Assembly (NCBI RefSeq): GCF_014859505.1
Contig: NZ_JACUUD010000008.1
Location: 1-55,440, forward strand
Source: Halomonas sp.
Lineage (GTDB): Bacteria > Pseudomonadota > Gammaproteobacteria > Pseudomonadales > Halomonadaceae
Direction of reading: 5' to 3'
Length of the DNA: 55,440 bases
Part shown: positions 9,117 through 21,216 of the stretch, in pieces
How positions within the stretch are numbered: position 1 is the stretch's first letter
Layout: each line of letters opens with the position of its first letter
Program-made: the position numbers and the translations under genes
Notes under the pieces: model-generated
What the model saw: only the letters and a program-made list of their open reading frames with translations
The model's database searches: none
Told to the model about the DNA's origin: nothing

Positions 9117-11135
9117 ATGCTGACCCAGATGATTCCCGAGATCGGCCACTATGCTCTGGTCATCGCCCTGCTGCTGGCGGCGGTGCAGGCGGTGATGCCC
9201 CTGGCCGGTGCGGCGACCCGTCGCCCGCTGTGGATGGCCTATGCCCGGCCCATGGCGTCCGGTCAGTTCCTGTTCGTGGCCATTGCCTACGCCTGCCTGA
9301 CCGCCAGCTATCTGCTGGACGACTTCAGCGTGATGAACGTGGCCAACAATTCCAATTCCATGCTGCCCTGGTACTACAAGCTCAGCGCGGTGTGGGGCAA
9401 CCACGAGGGGTCGGTGCTGCTGTGGAGCCTGATGCTGGCCGGCTGGGGCTACTTCGCGTCGCGGTTCTCCCGCGAGCTGCCCCGGGACATGGTCGCTCGG
9501 GTCATGGGTGTCATGGGCCTGGTCTGCGCGGGCTTCCTGCTCTTCATCCTGGTCACCTCGAACCCCTTCGAACGGATTCTGCCCCATGTGCCGGCGGACG
9601 GCGCGGACCTCAATCCGCTGCTCCAGGACATCGGCCTGATCCTGCACCCGCCGATGCTCTACATGGGGTACGTGGGCTTCTCGGTGGTCTTCGCCTTCGC
9701 CATTGCCGCCCTGCTGGGCGGTCGACTGGATGCCGCCTGGGCGCGCTGGGCGCGGCCCTGGACCAACCTGGCCTGGGCCAGTCTCACCGTGGGCATCGCC
9801 CTGGGCAGCTGGTGGGCCTACTACGAACTGGGCTGGGGCGGCTGGTGGTTCTGGGACCCGGTCGAGAACGCTTCGCTGCTCCCCTGGCTGACCGGCACGG
9901 CGCTGATGCACTCCCTGGCGGTCACCGAGAAGCGTGGCGCCTTCAAGAGCTGGACCCTGCTGCTGGCCATTACCACCTTCTCGCTGTCACTGCTGGGCAC
10001 CTTCCTGGTGCGCTCCGGAGTGCTGACCTCGGTCCACGCCTTCGCCAACGACCCCTCCCGCGGCTTCTTCATCCTGATGCTGCTGGGCATCACCGTGGGT
10101 CTGTCGCTGCTGGTCTTCGCCCTGCGCGCGCCGCGGGTCAGCCACAAGGTTGGGTTCGGCTGGCTCTCCCGCGATGCCCTGCTGCTGGTCAACAACCTCA
10201 TGCTGGTGATCATGACGGTCACCGTGCTGATGGGCACCGTCTATCCGCTGCTGCTCGATGCTCTGAATCTCGGCAAGATCAGCGTGGGCCCCCCCTACTT
10301 CAATGCGCTGTTCGTGCCGCTGACACTGATCATGTCCGTGTTCATGGGCCTGGGCCCGATCTCCCGCTGGAAGGACACCGCCCCGAACCTGCTGGTCCGG
10401 CGTCTGTGGCTGGCTGCCGTGGTGGCCGTGGTGCTGGGGGCTGCGCTGCCGCTGCTCTTCGCCGAGCATTGGAGCGCGCCGGTGGCCATTGGCCTGATCG
10501 CCGCGCTGTGGATCGTGCTGCCCATGCTGCGCGACCTCTACGACAAGGTTCGCCGCGCCAGTTCCATCGGCGCGGGCTTCAGGAAGCTCTCGCTGGCCTA
10601 CTGGGGCATGCAACTCGGCCACCTGGGCGTGGCGGTGACCATCATCGGCGTGGCAGTCGTCTCCAACTACAACATCGAGCGCAACGTACGCATGGGGCCG
10701 GGCGACAGCGTCCAGGTCGTCGGCTACACCTTCACCATGACCGAGCTCACCGACCGCCGCGGCGCCAACTTCCTGGCCGACCGCGCGGTGATCGAGGTGC
10801 AGCGCAACGATCGCCAGCGCAGCTTCACCATGACCCCCGAAAAGCGCCTCTACCTGGCCACCGGCATGCCGATGACCCAGGTGGCGCTGCGCCCCGGCCT
10901 GTTCCGTGACCTCTACGTGGCCATGGGCGAGGACCTTGGAGACGGCACCTGGGCCATGCGCGTGCAGTACAAGCCCTTCGTTCGCTGGCTGTGGCTTGGC
11001 GCACTGCTGATGGCCATCGGCGGCCTGCTCGCCGTGGCCGACAAGCGCTACCGCCGCATGGCCACCGCCCCCGACCCCGAGGAGGCCGTGCTCAAGGCCG
11101 CCGCCGGCGATCGCGGCAAGGAGGCGACCGCATGA
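9117..11135 (+). CDS. ccmF: cytochrome c heme lyase subunit CcmF
   Basis: Large membrane component (672 aa) of the heme ligation complex that attaches heme to apocytochrome CXXCH motifs. It has many transmembrane helices and the WWD heme-binding motif GWGGWWFWDPVENASLLPW (about residues 240-258), with PHVPADGADLNPLLQD and LLGTFLVRSGVLTSVHAF as further family blocks. I choose ATG 9117 (MLTQMIPEIGHYAL), six bases after AGGAG, over GTG 9111. The stop overlaps the ccmG start. Confidence 0.95.
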   Translation: MLTQMIPEIGHYALVIALLLAAVQAVMPLAGAATRRPLWMAYARPMASGQFLFVAIAYACLTASYLLDDFSVMNVANNSNSMLPWYYKLSAVWGNHEGSVLLWSLMLAGWGYFASRFSRELPRDMVARVMGVMGLVCAGFLLFILVTSNPFERILPHVPADGADLNPLLQDIGLILHPPMLYMGYVGFSVVFAFAIAALLGGRLDAAWARWARPWTNLAWASLTVGIALGSWWAYYELGWGGWWFWDPVENASLLPWLTGTALMHSLAVTEKRGAFKSWTLLLAITTFSLSLLGTFLVRSGVLTSVHAFANDPSRGFFILMLLGITVGLSLLVFALRAPRVSHKVGFGWLSRDALLLVNNLMLVIMTVTVLMGTVYPLLLDALNLGKISVGPPYFNALFVPLTLIMSVFMGLGPISRWKDTAPNLLVRRLWLAAVVAVVLGAALPLLFAEHWSAPVAIGLIAALWIVLPMLRDLYDKVRRASSIGAGFRKLSLAYWGMQLGHLGVAVTIIGVAVVSNYNIERNVRMGPGDSVQVVGYTFTMTELTDRRGANFLADRAVIEVQRNDRQRSFTMTPEKRLYLATGMPMTQVALRPGLFRDLYVAMGEDLGDGTWAMRVQYKPFVRWLWLGALLMAIGGLLAVADKRYRRMATAPDPEEAVLKAAAGDRGKEATA

Positions 11136-11665
11136 AGCATCGTTTGCTGCTGCTGTTGCCCCTGGTCGGCTTCCTGGCGCTGTCGCTTTTCCTCTATCAG
11201 GGCCTGTCGCTCAATCCCTTTCACCGGGAGTCGGCGCTGATGGCGCGCGACTTCCCGGCCTTCGACCTCGCCACCCTGGAGGACCCCGACCGCCGGGTGG
11301 ACCGCTCGCTGCTGACCACCGGCGAGTTGACCTTGGTCAATGTCTGGGGCGAGTGGTGCCCGGAGTGCAAGCGAGAGATGCCTCAGCTGCTCGACCTCTC
11401 CCATCGCCACGATATCCGGATGGTCGGCATCAGCTGGAAGGACACCCGCGAGAAGGGGCTCGGCTTCCTTGAGGAGTTCGGTAACCCCTTCGAGATCAAT
11501 ATCTTCGACCCGGACAACGAGTTGGGCTTCGAACTGGGCGTGTTCGGTGCGCCCGAGTCCTTCCTGGTGGATGCCGACGGGGTGATCCGCTATCACCACG
11601 TGGGCTATATCGCCCCGGGTGAGGTGCGCGAAAAGATCCTGCCGGAGGTGGAAAGATGGCGCTGA
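11132..11665 (+). CDS. ccmG: thiol:disulfide interchange protein CcmG/DsbE
   Basis: Membrane-anchored periplasmic thioredoxin (177 aa) that keeps the apocytochrome CXXCH cysteines reduced. An N-terminal anchor (about 4-24) precedes a thioredoxin fold with active site WCPEC (Cys76, Cys79); most CcmG proteins have WCPTC, so Glu at the third position is a small departure. The GVFGAPESFLVDADGVIRYHHVG block with its cis-Pro is family-typical. Starts in ATGA overlap with ccmF and overlaps ccmH by 10 nt. Confidence 0.93.
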   Translation: MKHRLLLLLPLVGFLALSLFLYQGLSLNPFHRESALMARDFPAFDLATLEDPDRRVDRSLLTTGELTLVNVWGEWCPECKREMPQLLDLSHRHDIRMVGISWKDTREKGLGFLEEFGNPFEINIFDPDNELGFELGVFGAPESFLVDADGVIRYHHVGYIAPGEVREKILPEVERWR

Positions 11666-12147
11666 TGCGATCCCTGATCACGACGCTTGCCCTGCTGCTG
11701 CTGCTGCTGCTGCTGCTGGTGGCCGGCCTCGCCCAGGCCGGGGCCATCGAGGTGCGCGAGTTCGATGACCCGGTGCTGGAGCAGCGCTATCGCAGCCTGA
11801 CCGCCTCGCTGCGCTGCCCCACCTGCGAGAACCAGGCCATCAACGACTCCAATGCACCGGTCTCCGGCGACATGCGCGACCGCGTCTACCTGCTGCTGCA
11901 GGATGGCCGTGCTGACATCGAGATCCTCGACTACATGGTGCAGCGCTTCGGCGACTACGTGCTCTACAACCCCCGCCTGGAGGGCCGCACCTTCCTGCTC
12001 TGGGGGCTGCCCGCGGGACTGGTGGTGCTCGCGGCACTCCTGGTGGTGCTGATCGTCAGGTCCCGCCGGAACGCCTCCGCGCAGGCGCTCTCTGCCAAGG
12101 AGCGCGCCCGACTGCAAGCCCTGATAAACCGCGAGAGAACCGAATGA
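11656..12147 (+). CDS. ccmH: cytochrome c maturation protein CcmH (CycL domain)
   Basis: Membrane-anchored thiol oxidoreductase (163 aa) that acts with CcmG on apocytochrome cysteines. A signal peptide built on nine consecutive leucines (residues 13-21) ends near AQA. The LRCPTCENQ motif (Cys54, Cys57), the QAINDSNAPVS and MVQRFGDYVLYNP blocks follow, then one C-terminal membrane helix. It corresponds to the N-terminal half of E. coli CcmH; the TPR half is the separate ccmI gene, whose start overlaps this stop. Confidence 0.94.
   Translation: MALMRSLITTLALLLLLLLLLVAGLAQAGAIEVREFDDPVLEQRYRSLTASLRCPTCENQAINDSNAPVSGDMRDRVYLLLQDGRADIEILDYMVQRFGDYVLYNPRLEGRTFLLWGLPAGLVVLAALLVVLIVRSRRNASAQALSAKERARLQALINRERTE
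11692..11718 (+). repeat. (CTG)9 microsatellite in the ccmH signal peptide
   Basis: Nine tandem CTG codons encode the hydrophobic core of the CcmH signal sequence. Unit changes keep the reading frame and would only lengthen or shorten the h-region. Confidence 0.9.
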
Positions 12148-13391
12148 CCCTGTTATGGATTGCCTTTGCCGTCCTGCTGCTGCCGGCACTCTGGCTGCTC
12201 ATCGCCCCGCTGCGCCGGGCGCGTGCCGTGCATGATGCCCAACGCGACCACGAGGCCAACGATCGTACCGCCGAGCAGAACGTGGCGATCTTCCAGCGCC
12301 GTCTGGCATCGCTGGAGGCGGCCCGCGAGCGCGGCGACCTCGACCAGGCCAGCTTCGAGGAGAGCCGCCTGGAGCTGGAGCGTGGCCTGCTCGAGGATAC
12401 CGAGAGCCTCAAGCGTTCACCGCTGAAGGCCTCCGCCTCCGGCCGCCTGGCCGTGCCGATCGTGATGGTACTGGTGGTGGTGGCCAGCGTGCTCTGGTAC
12501 CAGCGCGAGGGGGCCGAGGGCGACCTGACCCTGCTCGCGATCCAGGAGGAGGTGCAGAACCACCCGGAGGGTTCCATCGAGATGCTGGTCGAGCGCCTCG
12601 AGGAGCAGGCCGTGCGCCAGCCCGGCAACCCCAACGTCTGGTCCTCGTTGTTCCCGCTCTACCGTGACATGGGGCAGGGACGCGAGGCGATCCACGCTCT
12701 GGAACGGCTGATCGAGATCGAAGGGCGCTACCCCTCGCTGCTCGGCCAGCTGGCCCAGATCGAGTTCTTCGTGGCCGACCGCCAGCTGACCCCCCGGGTC
12801 CAGGCGCTGGTGGATGAGACCCTGGAGCGTGACTCCAGCCAGTCCACGGTGCTCGGCGTGCTGGGAATCGAGGCCTTCGACCGCAGCGCCTACGAGGCGG
12901 CTATCGACTATTGGCGCCGTGCCATCGCCGGCATGAGCGACCCGGCATCTGGCGAGGCGCTGCGCGAAGGCATCCGCATCGCCCAGGAGCGCCTGGGCGT
13001 CACGCCGGATGCCGAGCCGGTGATGGGTGAGGGCGAGGGGCCGGGGATTCGCGTCCGGGTGAGCCTGGACGAGGCCCTCAACGGCCGGCTGGGCGACGAT
13101 GCCACTGTGTTCGTGGTGGCCCGTGACATGGGGGGCGATCTGCCCCCCCTGGCCGTGGCCCGCTTCCGGGCCAGCGAGCTGCCGGTTGAGGTGGTGCTTG
13201 ACGAGCGCAACGCCATGTCGCCGGAGGCGAGTCTCGCCCAGGTTCGCGAGGCGCGGCTGATGGTGCGCGTCTCGGCCAGCGGCGACGCGGCGCCCCAGGC
13301 CGGCGACCTGTTCGGCGACCGCGAGGGGGTCTCGGTGGGCGCCACCGACGGCGAGCCCGTCGAGGTGGTGGTCGACCGTGTCTTCGAATAG
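12144..13391 (+). CDS. ccmI: cytochrome c maturation TPR protein CcmI
   Basis: Apocytochrome c chaperone (415 aa). Two N-terminal transmembrane helices (about 2-22 and 101-117) flank a cytoplasmic leucine-zipper-like loop, LFRRLASLEAARERGDLD in type. Periplasmic TPR repeats follow (about 130-280, e.g. NPNVWSSLFPLYRDMGQGREAIHALERLIEIEG), and then a C-terminal beta domain (about 295-415, RVRVSLDEALNGRLGDDATVFVVARD) found in gammaproteobacterial CcmI. Last gene of the ccm operon; the ATG is in ATGA overlap with ccmH. Confidence 0.9.
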   Translation: MTLLWIAFAVLLLPALWLLIAPLRRARAVHDAQRDHEANDRTAEQNVAIFQRRLASLEAARERGDLDQASFEESRLELERGLLEDTESLKRSPLKASASGRLAVPIVMVLVVVASVLWYQREGAEGDLTLLAIQEEVQNHPEGSIEMLVERLEEQAVRQPGNPNVWSSLFPLYRDMGQGREAIHALERLIEIEGRYPSLLGQLAQIEFFVADRQLTPRVQALVDETLERDSSQSTVLGVLGIEAFDRSAYEAAIDYWRRAIAGMSDPASGEALREGIRIAQERLGVTPDAEPVMGEGEGPGIRVRVSLDEALNGRLGDDATVFVVARDMGGDLPPLAVARFRASELPVEVVLDERNAMSPEASLAQVREARLMVRVSASGDAAPQAGDLFGDREGVSVGATDGEPVEVVVDRVFE

Positions 13392-13410
13392 CCTCGGCGG
13401 ATAGCCGTCG

Positions 13411-16400
13411 ATGCGCCTCAAGTCGATCCGCCTGGTGGGTTTCAAGTCCTTCGTCGACCCGGTCACGGTGCCCTTCGACGGCAACATGACCGCCATCGTC
13501 GGCCCCAACGGCTGTGGCAAGTCCAATATCATCGACGCGGTGCGCTGGGTCATGGGGGAGTCCTCCGCCAAGACCCTGCGCGGCGAGTCGATGACCGACG
13601 TCATCTTCAACGGCTCGACCGGCCGCAAGCCGGTGGGGCAGGCCGCCATCGAGCTGCTGTTCGACAACCGCGATGGCACCATGGGAGGCGTCTATGCCCA
13701 ATACGCCGAGATCGCCGTCAAGCGGGTGGTGACCCGCGACGCCCAGTCCTCCTACTTCTTCAACGGCCAGAAGTGTCGCCGTCGCGACATCGCCGACCTC
13801 TTCCTCGGTACCGGCCTCGGGCCCCGCTCCTACGCCATCATCGGCCAGGGCATGATCTCGCGCCTGATCGAGGCGCGCCCCGAGGAGCTGCGCGCCACCC
13901 TGGAGGAGGCCGCCGGCATCTCCAAGTACAAGGAGCGCCGCCGCGAGACCGAGAGCCGCATGCGCCGCACCCAGGAGAACCTGGACCGCCTGGAGGATAT
14001 CCGTGAGGAGCTGGACAAGCAGCTCGAGCGCCTGAGGCGCCAGGCGGAGGCCGCGCGGCGCTACCAGCAGCTCAAGAACGAGGAGCATCGGGTCAAGGGC
14101 GAGCTGGCCCTGCTGCGCGCCCGGGCCCTGCGTGCCCGACAGGGCGAGGAGGAGGGCCGCGTCAGCGAGCTCGAGACCGCGGTGGAGCGCGAGGTGCTGG
14201 GGCTGCGGCAGTGCGAGACCCGCCTCGAGGAGGCCAGGGTCGACCACGACCGCCTGGCCGCCGAGCTGGACGCCGAGCAGTCGCGCTTCTTCGAGACCAC
14301 CACCGCCATCGCCAGGCTGGAGCAGGATCTCGAGCATGCCCGCGCCCGCGATGCCCAACTGGCCCGTGACCTGGAGGCCGCCCACCGCGACCTGCAGGAG
14401 CTGGCGCGCCTGGGCGAGGATGACGGCGAACGGCTGGCGCGCCTGGAGGAGCGCCTGGAGACCCTCACGCCGGAGCGCGAGGCCCTGGCCGAGCAGCTAG
14501 AGGAGCTGGAGGCGGCCCTCGAGGAGGCCGAGCCCGAGGCCCAGGAGGCCGACGCCGCCTGGGAGGCCTTCAGCGAGCAGTGGCGCGAGGCGAGTCGCGA
14601 GGCCGAGCGCGGTCAGGATCGCCTGCGCGAGCAGGAGTCACGCCTGGAGCGTCTCGGCGCCGACGAGCAGCGCCGCCGCCAGCAGCACGCGGAGCTGCCC
14701 GACATCGCGGCGCTGGCCGAGCAGCGTGCCGAGCTCGGCGAGCAGCTGGCCGAGCTGGAGCTCAGGCGCGAGGCCCTGGAGGCGCGCCGCGAGGGGCTGC
14801 AGCAGGCCCGCGATGCGGCGCGGGAGGCGGCCCGCGAGAGCGAGGCGGCCCGCGAGGCGGATCGCCAGCGACGCAGTGAACTGCAGGGGGAGCTCGCCTC
14901 CCTGGAGGCGCTGATCCAGGCCGGGCTGGCCGATCACGACGAGGCGCTGGATGCCCACCTGGCCGGGCTGGGCCTCGCCGGGGCCCCGCGCCTCGGTGAG
15001 TGCCTCTCGGTCGATGCCGGCTGGGAAGAGGCCGTCTCCTGGGTGTTGGCGCCCTGGCTGCGTGCCAGGCTGGCCTCCCTGGACGCTACCGCCCTGGCGG
15101 TGCCGCCGGCGGAACTGGGGCTGGTCGAGCCGCGCGAGATCGAGGCGCCCGCCGGCACCCTGGCCAGCCGCGTGCGGGGCGCGGGAGCCGCGGCCCGCTG
15201 GCTGGCGGGCATCCGCTGCGTCGAGAGTCGCGAGGCCGCCTGGGCCGAGCGCGAGACCCTCGCCCCCGGCGAGAGCCTGATCACCCCCGACGGCCTCTGG
15301 CTGGGAGCGGGCTGGGTGCGCCATCGCGGCCTGGGCAACGGTCCCGACGCCCTGCTGGTGAGCCGGCGTCGCCAGGCCGAGGCCGAGGCCGCCTTCACGG
15401 AAGTGGGGTCGCGGCTGGAGGCGCAGGAGCAGCGGCTGGCCGAGCAACTGGAACGTGCCGAACAGGCCGAGCGTGACTTGGAGGCGAGCCGCCTGGAGGA
15501 GCGCGACCTGGATCGGCACCGCCAGCAACTGGCGGTTCAGCAGAGTGGGCTGGCCAGCCGGCTGGAGCACCTGGAGGGGCGTGCCGCTGAGCTGGCCGAG
15601 GAGCTCGCCGGCCTGGCCGAGGCTCGCGAGGAGGCCCGGCTCGACATCGAGGAGGCTCGTGACCGCTGGCAGCAGGCCATGACGCGACTGGAGGAGGGCG
15701 CCGAGCGCCGGGAGCGGCTCGAGCGCGAACGGCAGGCTGCCCGCGAGCGCCTCGCCTCTCTGCGCGCCCGCCAGCGCCCCCTGGCCGAGCAGCTGCAGCG
15801 GCTGGCCCTCGAACAGGAGCGCCTGGCCGCCGAGCGTACCGGCCTCGCCGAGCACCAGGGGCGCGCCGCCGAGGCCCGTGAGCGCCTGCAGGGGCGACGC
15901 GAGGAGCTCGATGAGGAGCGCGAGCTGCTGCGCGAGCCGGAAGAGGAGCGCCGGGAGCGCCTCGACGAACTGCTCGACCGCCGCGAGCGGGAGGAGCGGG
16001 CCCTCAATGCGGTGCGCGCCCGCTCCGCCGAGCTGGTGGAGCGCCTGCGCGAGGACGAGCAGGCGCGCCAGGGTCATGAGCGCCGCCTGGAGGGCATTCG
16101 CGAACGCCTCCAGGAGGCGCGGATGCAGGTCCAGGCGCTGCACCTCAAGGCCGAGACCCAGGACGAGCAGCTGCGCGAGCTGGGCCTCGAGGAGCGCGAG
16201 CTGACCGAGGGACTCGATCCCAACGCCACCGAGTCCGCCTGGCAGGCCCGCCTGGAGGAGCTCGGCGAGCGCATACGCCGGCTCGGTGCCATCAACCTGG
16301 CGGCCATCGAGGAGTATGACCAGCAGGCCGAGCGGCGCGATTACCTGGAGGCCCAGCATGCCGAGCTCAGCGAGGCCCTGGAGACCCTCGACCGGGCGAT

Positions 16401-16896
16401 CCGGCGGATCGACCAGGAAACCCGGGCCCGTTTCCGTGACACCTTCGAGCGAGTCAATGCCGGCCTGCAGTCACTTTTTCCGCGAGTCTTCGGCGGTGGA
16501 ACCGCATGGTTGACCCTGACCGGCGAGGATTTGCTGGAGACCGGAGTCGCCATCATGGCCCGCCCGCCGGGCAAGAAGAACAGCACCATTCACCTGCTCT
16601 CCGGGGGCGAAAAGGCGCTGACCGCCCTGTCGCTGGTCTTCGCCATCTTCCAGCTCAACCCGGCCCCCTTCTGCATGCTGGACGAGGTGGATGCGCCCCT
16701 GGATGACGCCAATGTGGGTCGCTATGCCAGGCTGGTGAAGGAGATGTCGGAGAGCGTTCAGTTCATCTATATCACCCACAACAAGATTGCCATGGAAGCC
16801 GGCGATCGACTGATGGGGGTTACCATGCAGGAGCCGGGGGTATCGCGCCTGGTTTCCGTGGATGTTGAGGAAGCCGCCGCTCTGGCCGACGCCTGA
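13411..16896 (+). CDS. smc: chromosome segregation ATPase SMC
   Basis: Condensin subunit, 1161 aa. The N-terminal head has Walker A GPNGCGKSN (31-39). A long Glu/Arg/Leu-rich coiled coil (about 165-500) precedes a glycine-containing hinge (about 500-650), and a second coiled coil runs to about 990. The C-terminal head carries the ABC signature LLSGGEKALTAL and Walker B FCMLDEVDAPLDD, ending with the H-loop IYITHNK. Most gammaproteobacteria related to E. coli use MukBEF instead, so SMC supports a position outside that group. No scpA/scpB is in the window. Followed by zipA, as in Pseudomonas-type genomes. Confidence 0.96.
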   Translation: MRLKSIRLVGFKSFVDPVTVPFDGNMTAIVGPNGCGKSNIIDAVRWVMGESSAKTLRGESMTDVIFNGSTGRKPVGQAAIELLFDNRDGTMGGVYAQYAEIAVKRVVTRDAQSSYFFNGQKCRRRDIADLFLGTGLGPRSYAIIGQGMISRLIEARPEELRATLEEAAGISKYKERRRETESRMRRTQENLDRLEDIREELDKQLERLRRQAEAARRYQQLKNEEHRVKGELALLRARALRARQGEEEGRVSELETAVEREVLGLRQCETRLEEARVDHDRLAAELDAEQSRFFETTTAIARLEQDLEHARARDAQLARDLEAAHRDLQELARLGEDDGERLARLEERLETLTPEREALAEQLEELEAALEEAEPEAQEADAAWEAFSEQWREASREAERGQDRLREQESRLERLGADEQRRRQQHAELPDIAALAEQRAELGEQLAELELRREALEARREGLQQARDAAREAARESEAAREADRQRRSELQGELASLEALIQAGLADHDEALDAHLAGLGLAGAPRLGECLSVDAGWEEAVSWVLAPWLRARLASLDATALAVPPAELGLVEPREIEAPAGTLASRVRGAGAAARWLAGIRCVESREAAWAERETLAPGESLITPDGLWLGAGWVRHRGLGNGPDALLVSRRRQAEAEAAFTEVGSRLEAQEQRLAEQLERAEQAERDLEASRLEERDLDRHRQQLAVQQSGLASRLEHLEGRAAELAEELAGLAEAREEARLDIEEARDRWQQAMTRLEEGAERRERLERERQAARERLASLRARQRPLAEQLQRLALEQERLAAERTGLAEHQGRAAEARERLQGRREELDEERELLREPEEERRERLDELLDRREREERALNAVRARSAELVERLREDEQARQGHERRLEGIRERLQEARMQVQALHLKAETQDEQLRELGLEERELTEGLDPNATESAWQARLEELGERIRRLGAINLAAIEEYDQQAERRDYLEAQHAELSEALETLDRAIRRIDQETRARFRDTFERVNAGLQSLFPRVFGGGTAWLTLTGEDLLETGVAIMARPPGKKNSTIHLLSGGEKALTALSLVFAIFQLNPAPFCMLDEVDAPLDDANVGRYARLVKEMSESVQFIYITHNKIAMEAGDRLMGVTMQEPGVSRLVSVDVEEAAALADA

Positions 16897-17122
16897 CGGG
16901 CTTGATGCCAAGCGTTAAAAGGGGTAACAAGGAGAGTGATAATGCTGCATTGCACGGATGCGGGAAGATCATCGCAGGGTGATTGCGCGGGGCATCGTCG
17001 ACTCGGGGCAGGAAATCCCCGAGGGTTGACAAACAAAAAAAGTGGCCCCTTTTTTGGCGATCGCGCTATGCTAGTGACGGACAACCATCAGGCATGGCGC
17101 CTAAGCGAAAGGCTGACGACCC

Positions 17123-18754
17123 ATGGAACTTAGAGAGTGGCTGATCATCCTGGGGTTGGCGCTGGTGACCCTCATCGTGGTGGATGGGGTGCGTCGCCTT
17201 CAGCGCCAGCGGCGAGTTCCCCGCCTCGATGAGGTGAAGGAGGACACCCGGAGCACCGACCCCGACGAGCAGGCCCGCGAGGCCGAGATCAACTGGGAAC
17301 TGCCCAACGGAGGGGCGCGAGTCGTCAGGCCCGCGGATTACAGCCGTGTGCAACCCAAACCGAAGCTGGAGCGCCAGGAGCATCCTGGACCCTCTCGGGT
17401 GCTGGCCGGCTTCCGCCGACAGGCCGACAGGTTTCGTGCCAGCGATACGGAAGGTGCAGCAGAAAGCTCATCAGCAGTAAAAAAAGATGCCGCAGCAACG
17501 GCATCCGCCGGGCCTCGTGCCGAGAACCACGTGCCCATACCCGAGAGCGTGGCGACCGCTCGCCGGCCATTGCAGGATACGGTTGCCAAGACCGGCAAGA
17601 CGGAGTCTGACCGGAGCGCGGTGTCAATGGCGCCCGCCTCGGCGGAGCTCGCTCAGACCGAATCCGTTCAGACCGAGCCCGATCAGCAGGCGACCGATCG
17701 CCGTGAGCCCAGTCTCTCCGCGCTGGACGATGAGTCTGACCAGGCGGTGGGCGCCGATGCGCCGTTGGCGGCTGATCCGAAGGATCATGATATCCACCCC
17801 CATCATGATGACGAGCACTATCGTCTGGTGGATCTGGAGGGCATGGGCGACTCCTTCAAGAGCGGTTCGAAGCGGGTCGGGGCGTCTGTCCAGCGTTTCG
17901 GTGCTTCCCTGCAGAAGACCCTGGCCGAGCGTCGGGAACAGAAGCGCCTCGAGAAGGCACGCCGCGAGAAGGAGAAGGCCGAGAAGGCCGCACTGGACGC
18001 CGAGCGTCAGCGCCTGGCCCGGGAGCAGGCCGAGGCGGAACAGGCGACCCGGGAAGCCGAGCGCCGTCGCCTCGAGGCACAGGCCCTTGCCGAGGCCGAC
18101 GACAACGATCCGCTCTTCGCGCCGCCCCGCACTCGCCTGTCCGAATCGGCGTACGCCGAGTACGATGGGTCCTGTCCGGATGACGTCTTCGAGCCGGAGC
18201 CTGAACTGGAACCCGCCATGAACAGCGGCAAGGTTCGCGTGCATCCGGTCCTGGAGAGGGCCCTGCGCCATGACGTCAGCGCCGCGCATGCCCGTGAGAC
18301 CCTGGGGGCTGCCAGCGAGCTCATCGTGATCAGCGTGATGTCTCGCGATGAAGAAGGGTTCTCCGGCGCTGCCCTGCTCGACCTGATGCTGGCGTGTGGC
18401 CTGCGCTACGATCGCGACATGGGGGTCTTCCACCGCTTCGAGACCGAGGATCCGGAGAGCCGCCTGCAGTTCTCCATGGTCAACGTGGTCAAGCCCGGTA
18501 GCTTCCCTATCGCGTCCATGGACGAATTCCGTACCCCGGGAATCACCCTGCTGATGCCACTGCCCGGCGCCGAGGACCCCTCCGCGGCCTTCGAAGCCAT
18601 GGTGGAGACCGCCATGGTGATCGTTCGCCACCTGGGTGGTGAGCTGAAGGACGAGAATCACAGCGTGATGACCGCCCAGACCGTGGAGTTTGCCCGCCAG
18701 CGTGTGCAGGAGTTCGTGCGTCGCCATCGGCTGCACCGCTATCAGGTGAACTAG
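17123..18754 (+). CDS. zipA: cell division protein ZipA
   Basis: Tethers FtsZ protofilaments to the inner membrane. An N-terminal membrane helix (about 4-22, LREWLIILGLALVTLIVV) is followed by a long linker and the globular FtsZ-binding domain (about 390-543) containing SELIVISVMSRDEEGFSGAALL and FHRFETEDPESRLQFSMVNVVKPGSFP. At 543 aa it is far longer than E. coli ZipA (328 aa). The extra length is the acidic, Pro/Ala-rich linker plus an Arg/Glu/Ala-rich predicted coiled coil (about 270-325). The start at 17123 lies 226 nt after smc, so a separate promoter is possible. Confidence 0.94.
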   Translation: MELREWLIILGLALVTLIVVDGVRRLQRQRRVPRLDEVKEDTRSTDPDEQAREAEINWELPNGGARVVRPADYSRVQPKPKLERQEHPGPSRVLAGFRRQADRFRASDTEGAAESSSAVKKDAAATASAGPRAENHVPIPESVATARRPLQDTVAKTGKTESDRSAVSMAPASAELAQTESVQTEPDQQATDRREPSLSALDDESDQAVGADAPLAADPKDHDIHPHHDDEHYRLVDLEGMGDSFKSGSKRVGASVQRFGASLQKTLAERREQKRLEKARREKEKAEKAALDAERQRLAREQAEAEQATREAERRRLEAQALAEADDNDPLFAPPRTRLSESAYAEYDGSCPDDVFEPEPELEPAMNSGKVRVHPVLERALRHDVSAAHARETLGAASELIVISVMSRDEEGFSGAALLDLMLACGLRYDRDMGVFHRFETEDPESRLQFSMVNVVKPGSFPIASMDEFRTPGITLLMPLPGAEDPSAAFEAMVETAMVIVRHLGGELKDENHSVMTAQTVEFARQRVQEFVRRHRLHRYQVN

Positions 18755-18775
18755 TCCCGGGCTGGGAGCTTGAAG

Positions 18776-18812
18776 AGGAACAACCCCATGAATTCATGGG
18801 GTTGTTCCTTTA
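18776..18812 (+). terminator. zipA terminator, perfect 34-bp palindrome
   Basis: Uninterrupted inverted repeat, 17-bp arms 18776-18792 and 18793-18809, followed by TTTAT. It ends the smc-zipA unit 22 nt after zipA. The central GAATTC leaves no unpaired loop, so the RNA hairpin must open a few pairs. Confidence 0.85.
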
Positions 18813-18859
18813 TGGGGTGCAGGAAACGCGGGTATGCGAGAATAGCTTGGCCTTCGTGA

Positions 18860-21212
<2,353 letters not shown>

Positions 21213-21216
<4 letters not shown>

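Noticed and set aside
17035..17055. A7...T6 hairpin as the smc terminator
   Set aside because: Pairing is almost only A-T with a G-C pair at the loop; too weak for an intrinsic terminator without other support.
17026..17072. TTGACA ... TATGCT as a zipA promoter
   Set aside because: The hexamers are 35 bases apart, twice the allowed spacing, and no better partner is visible for either.
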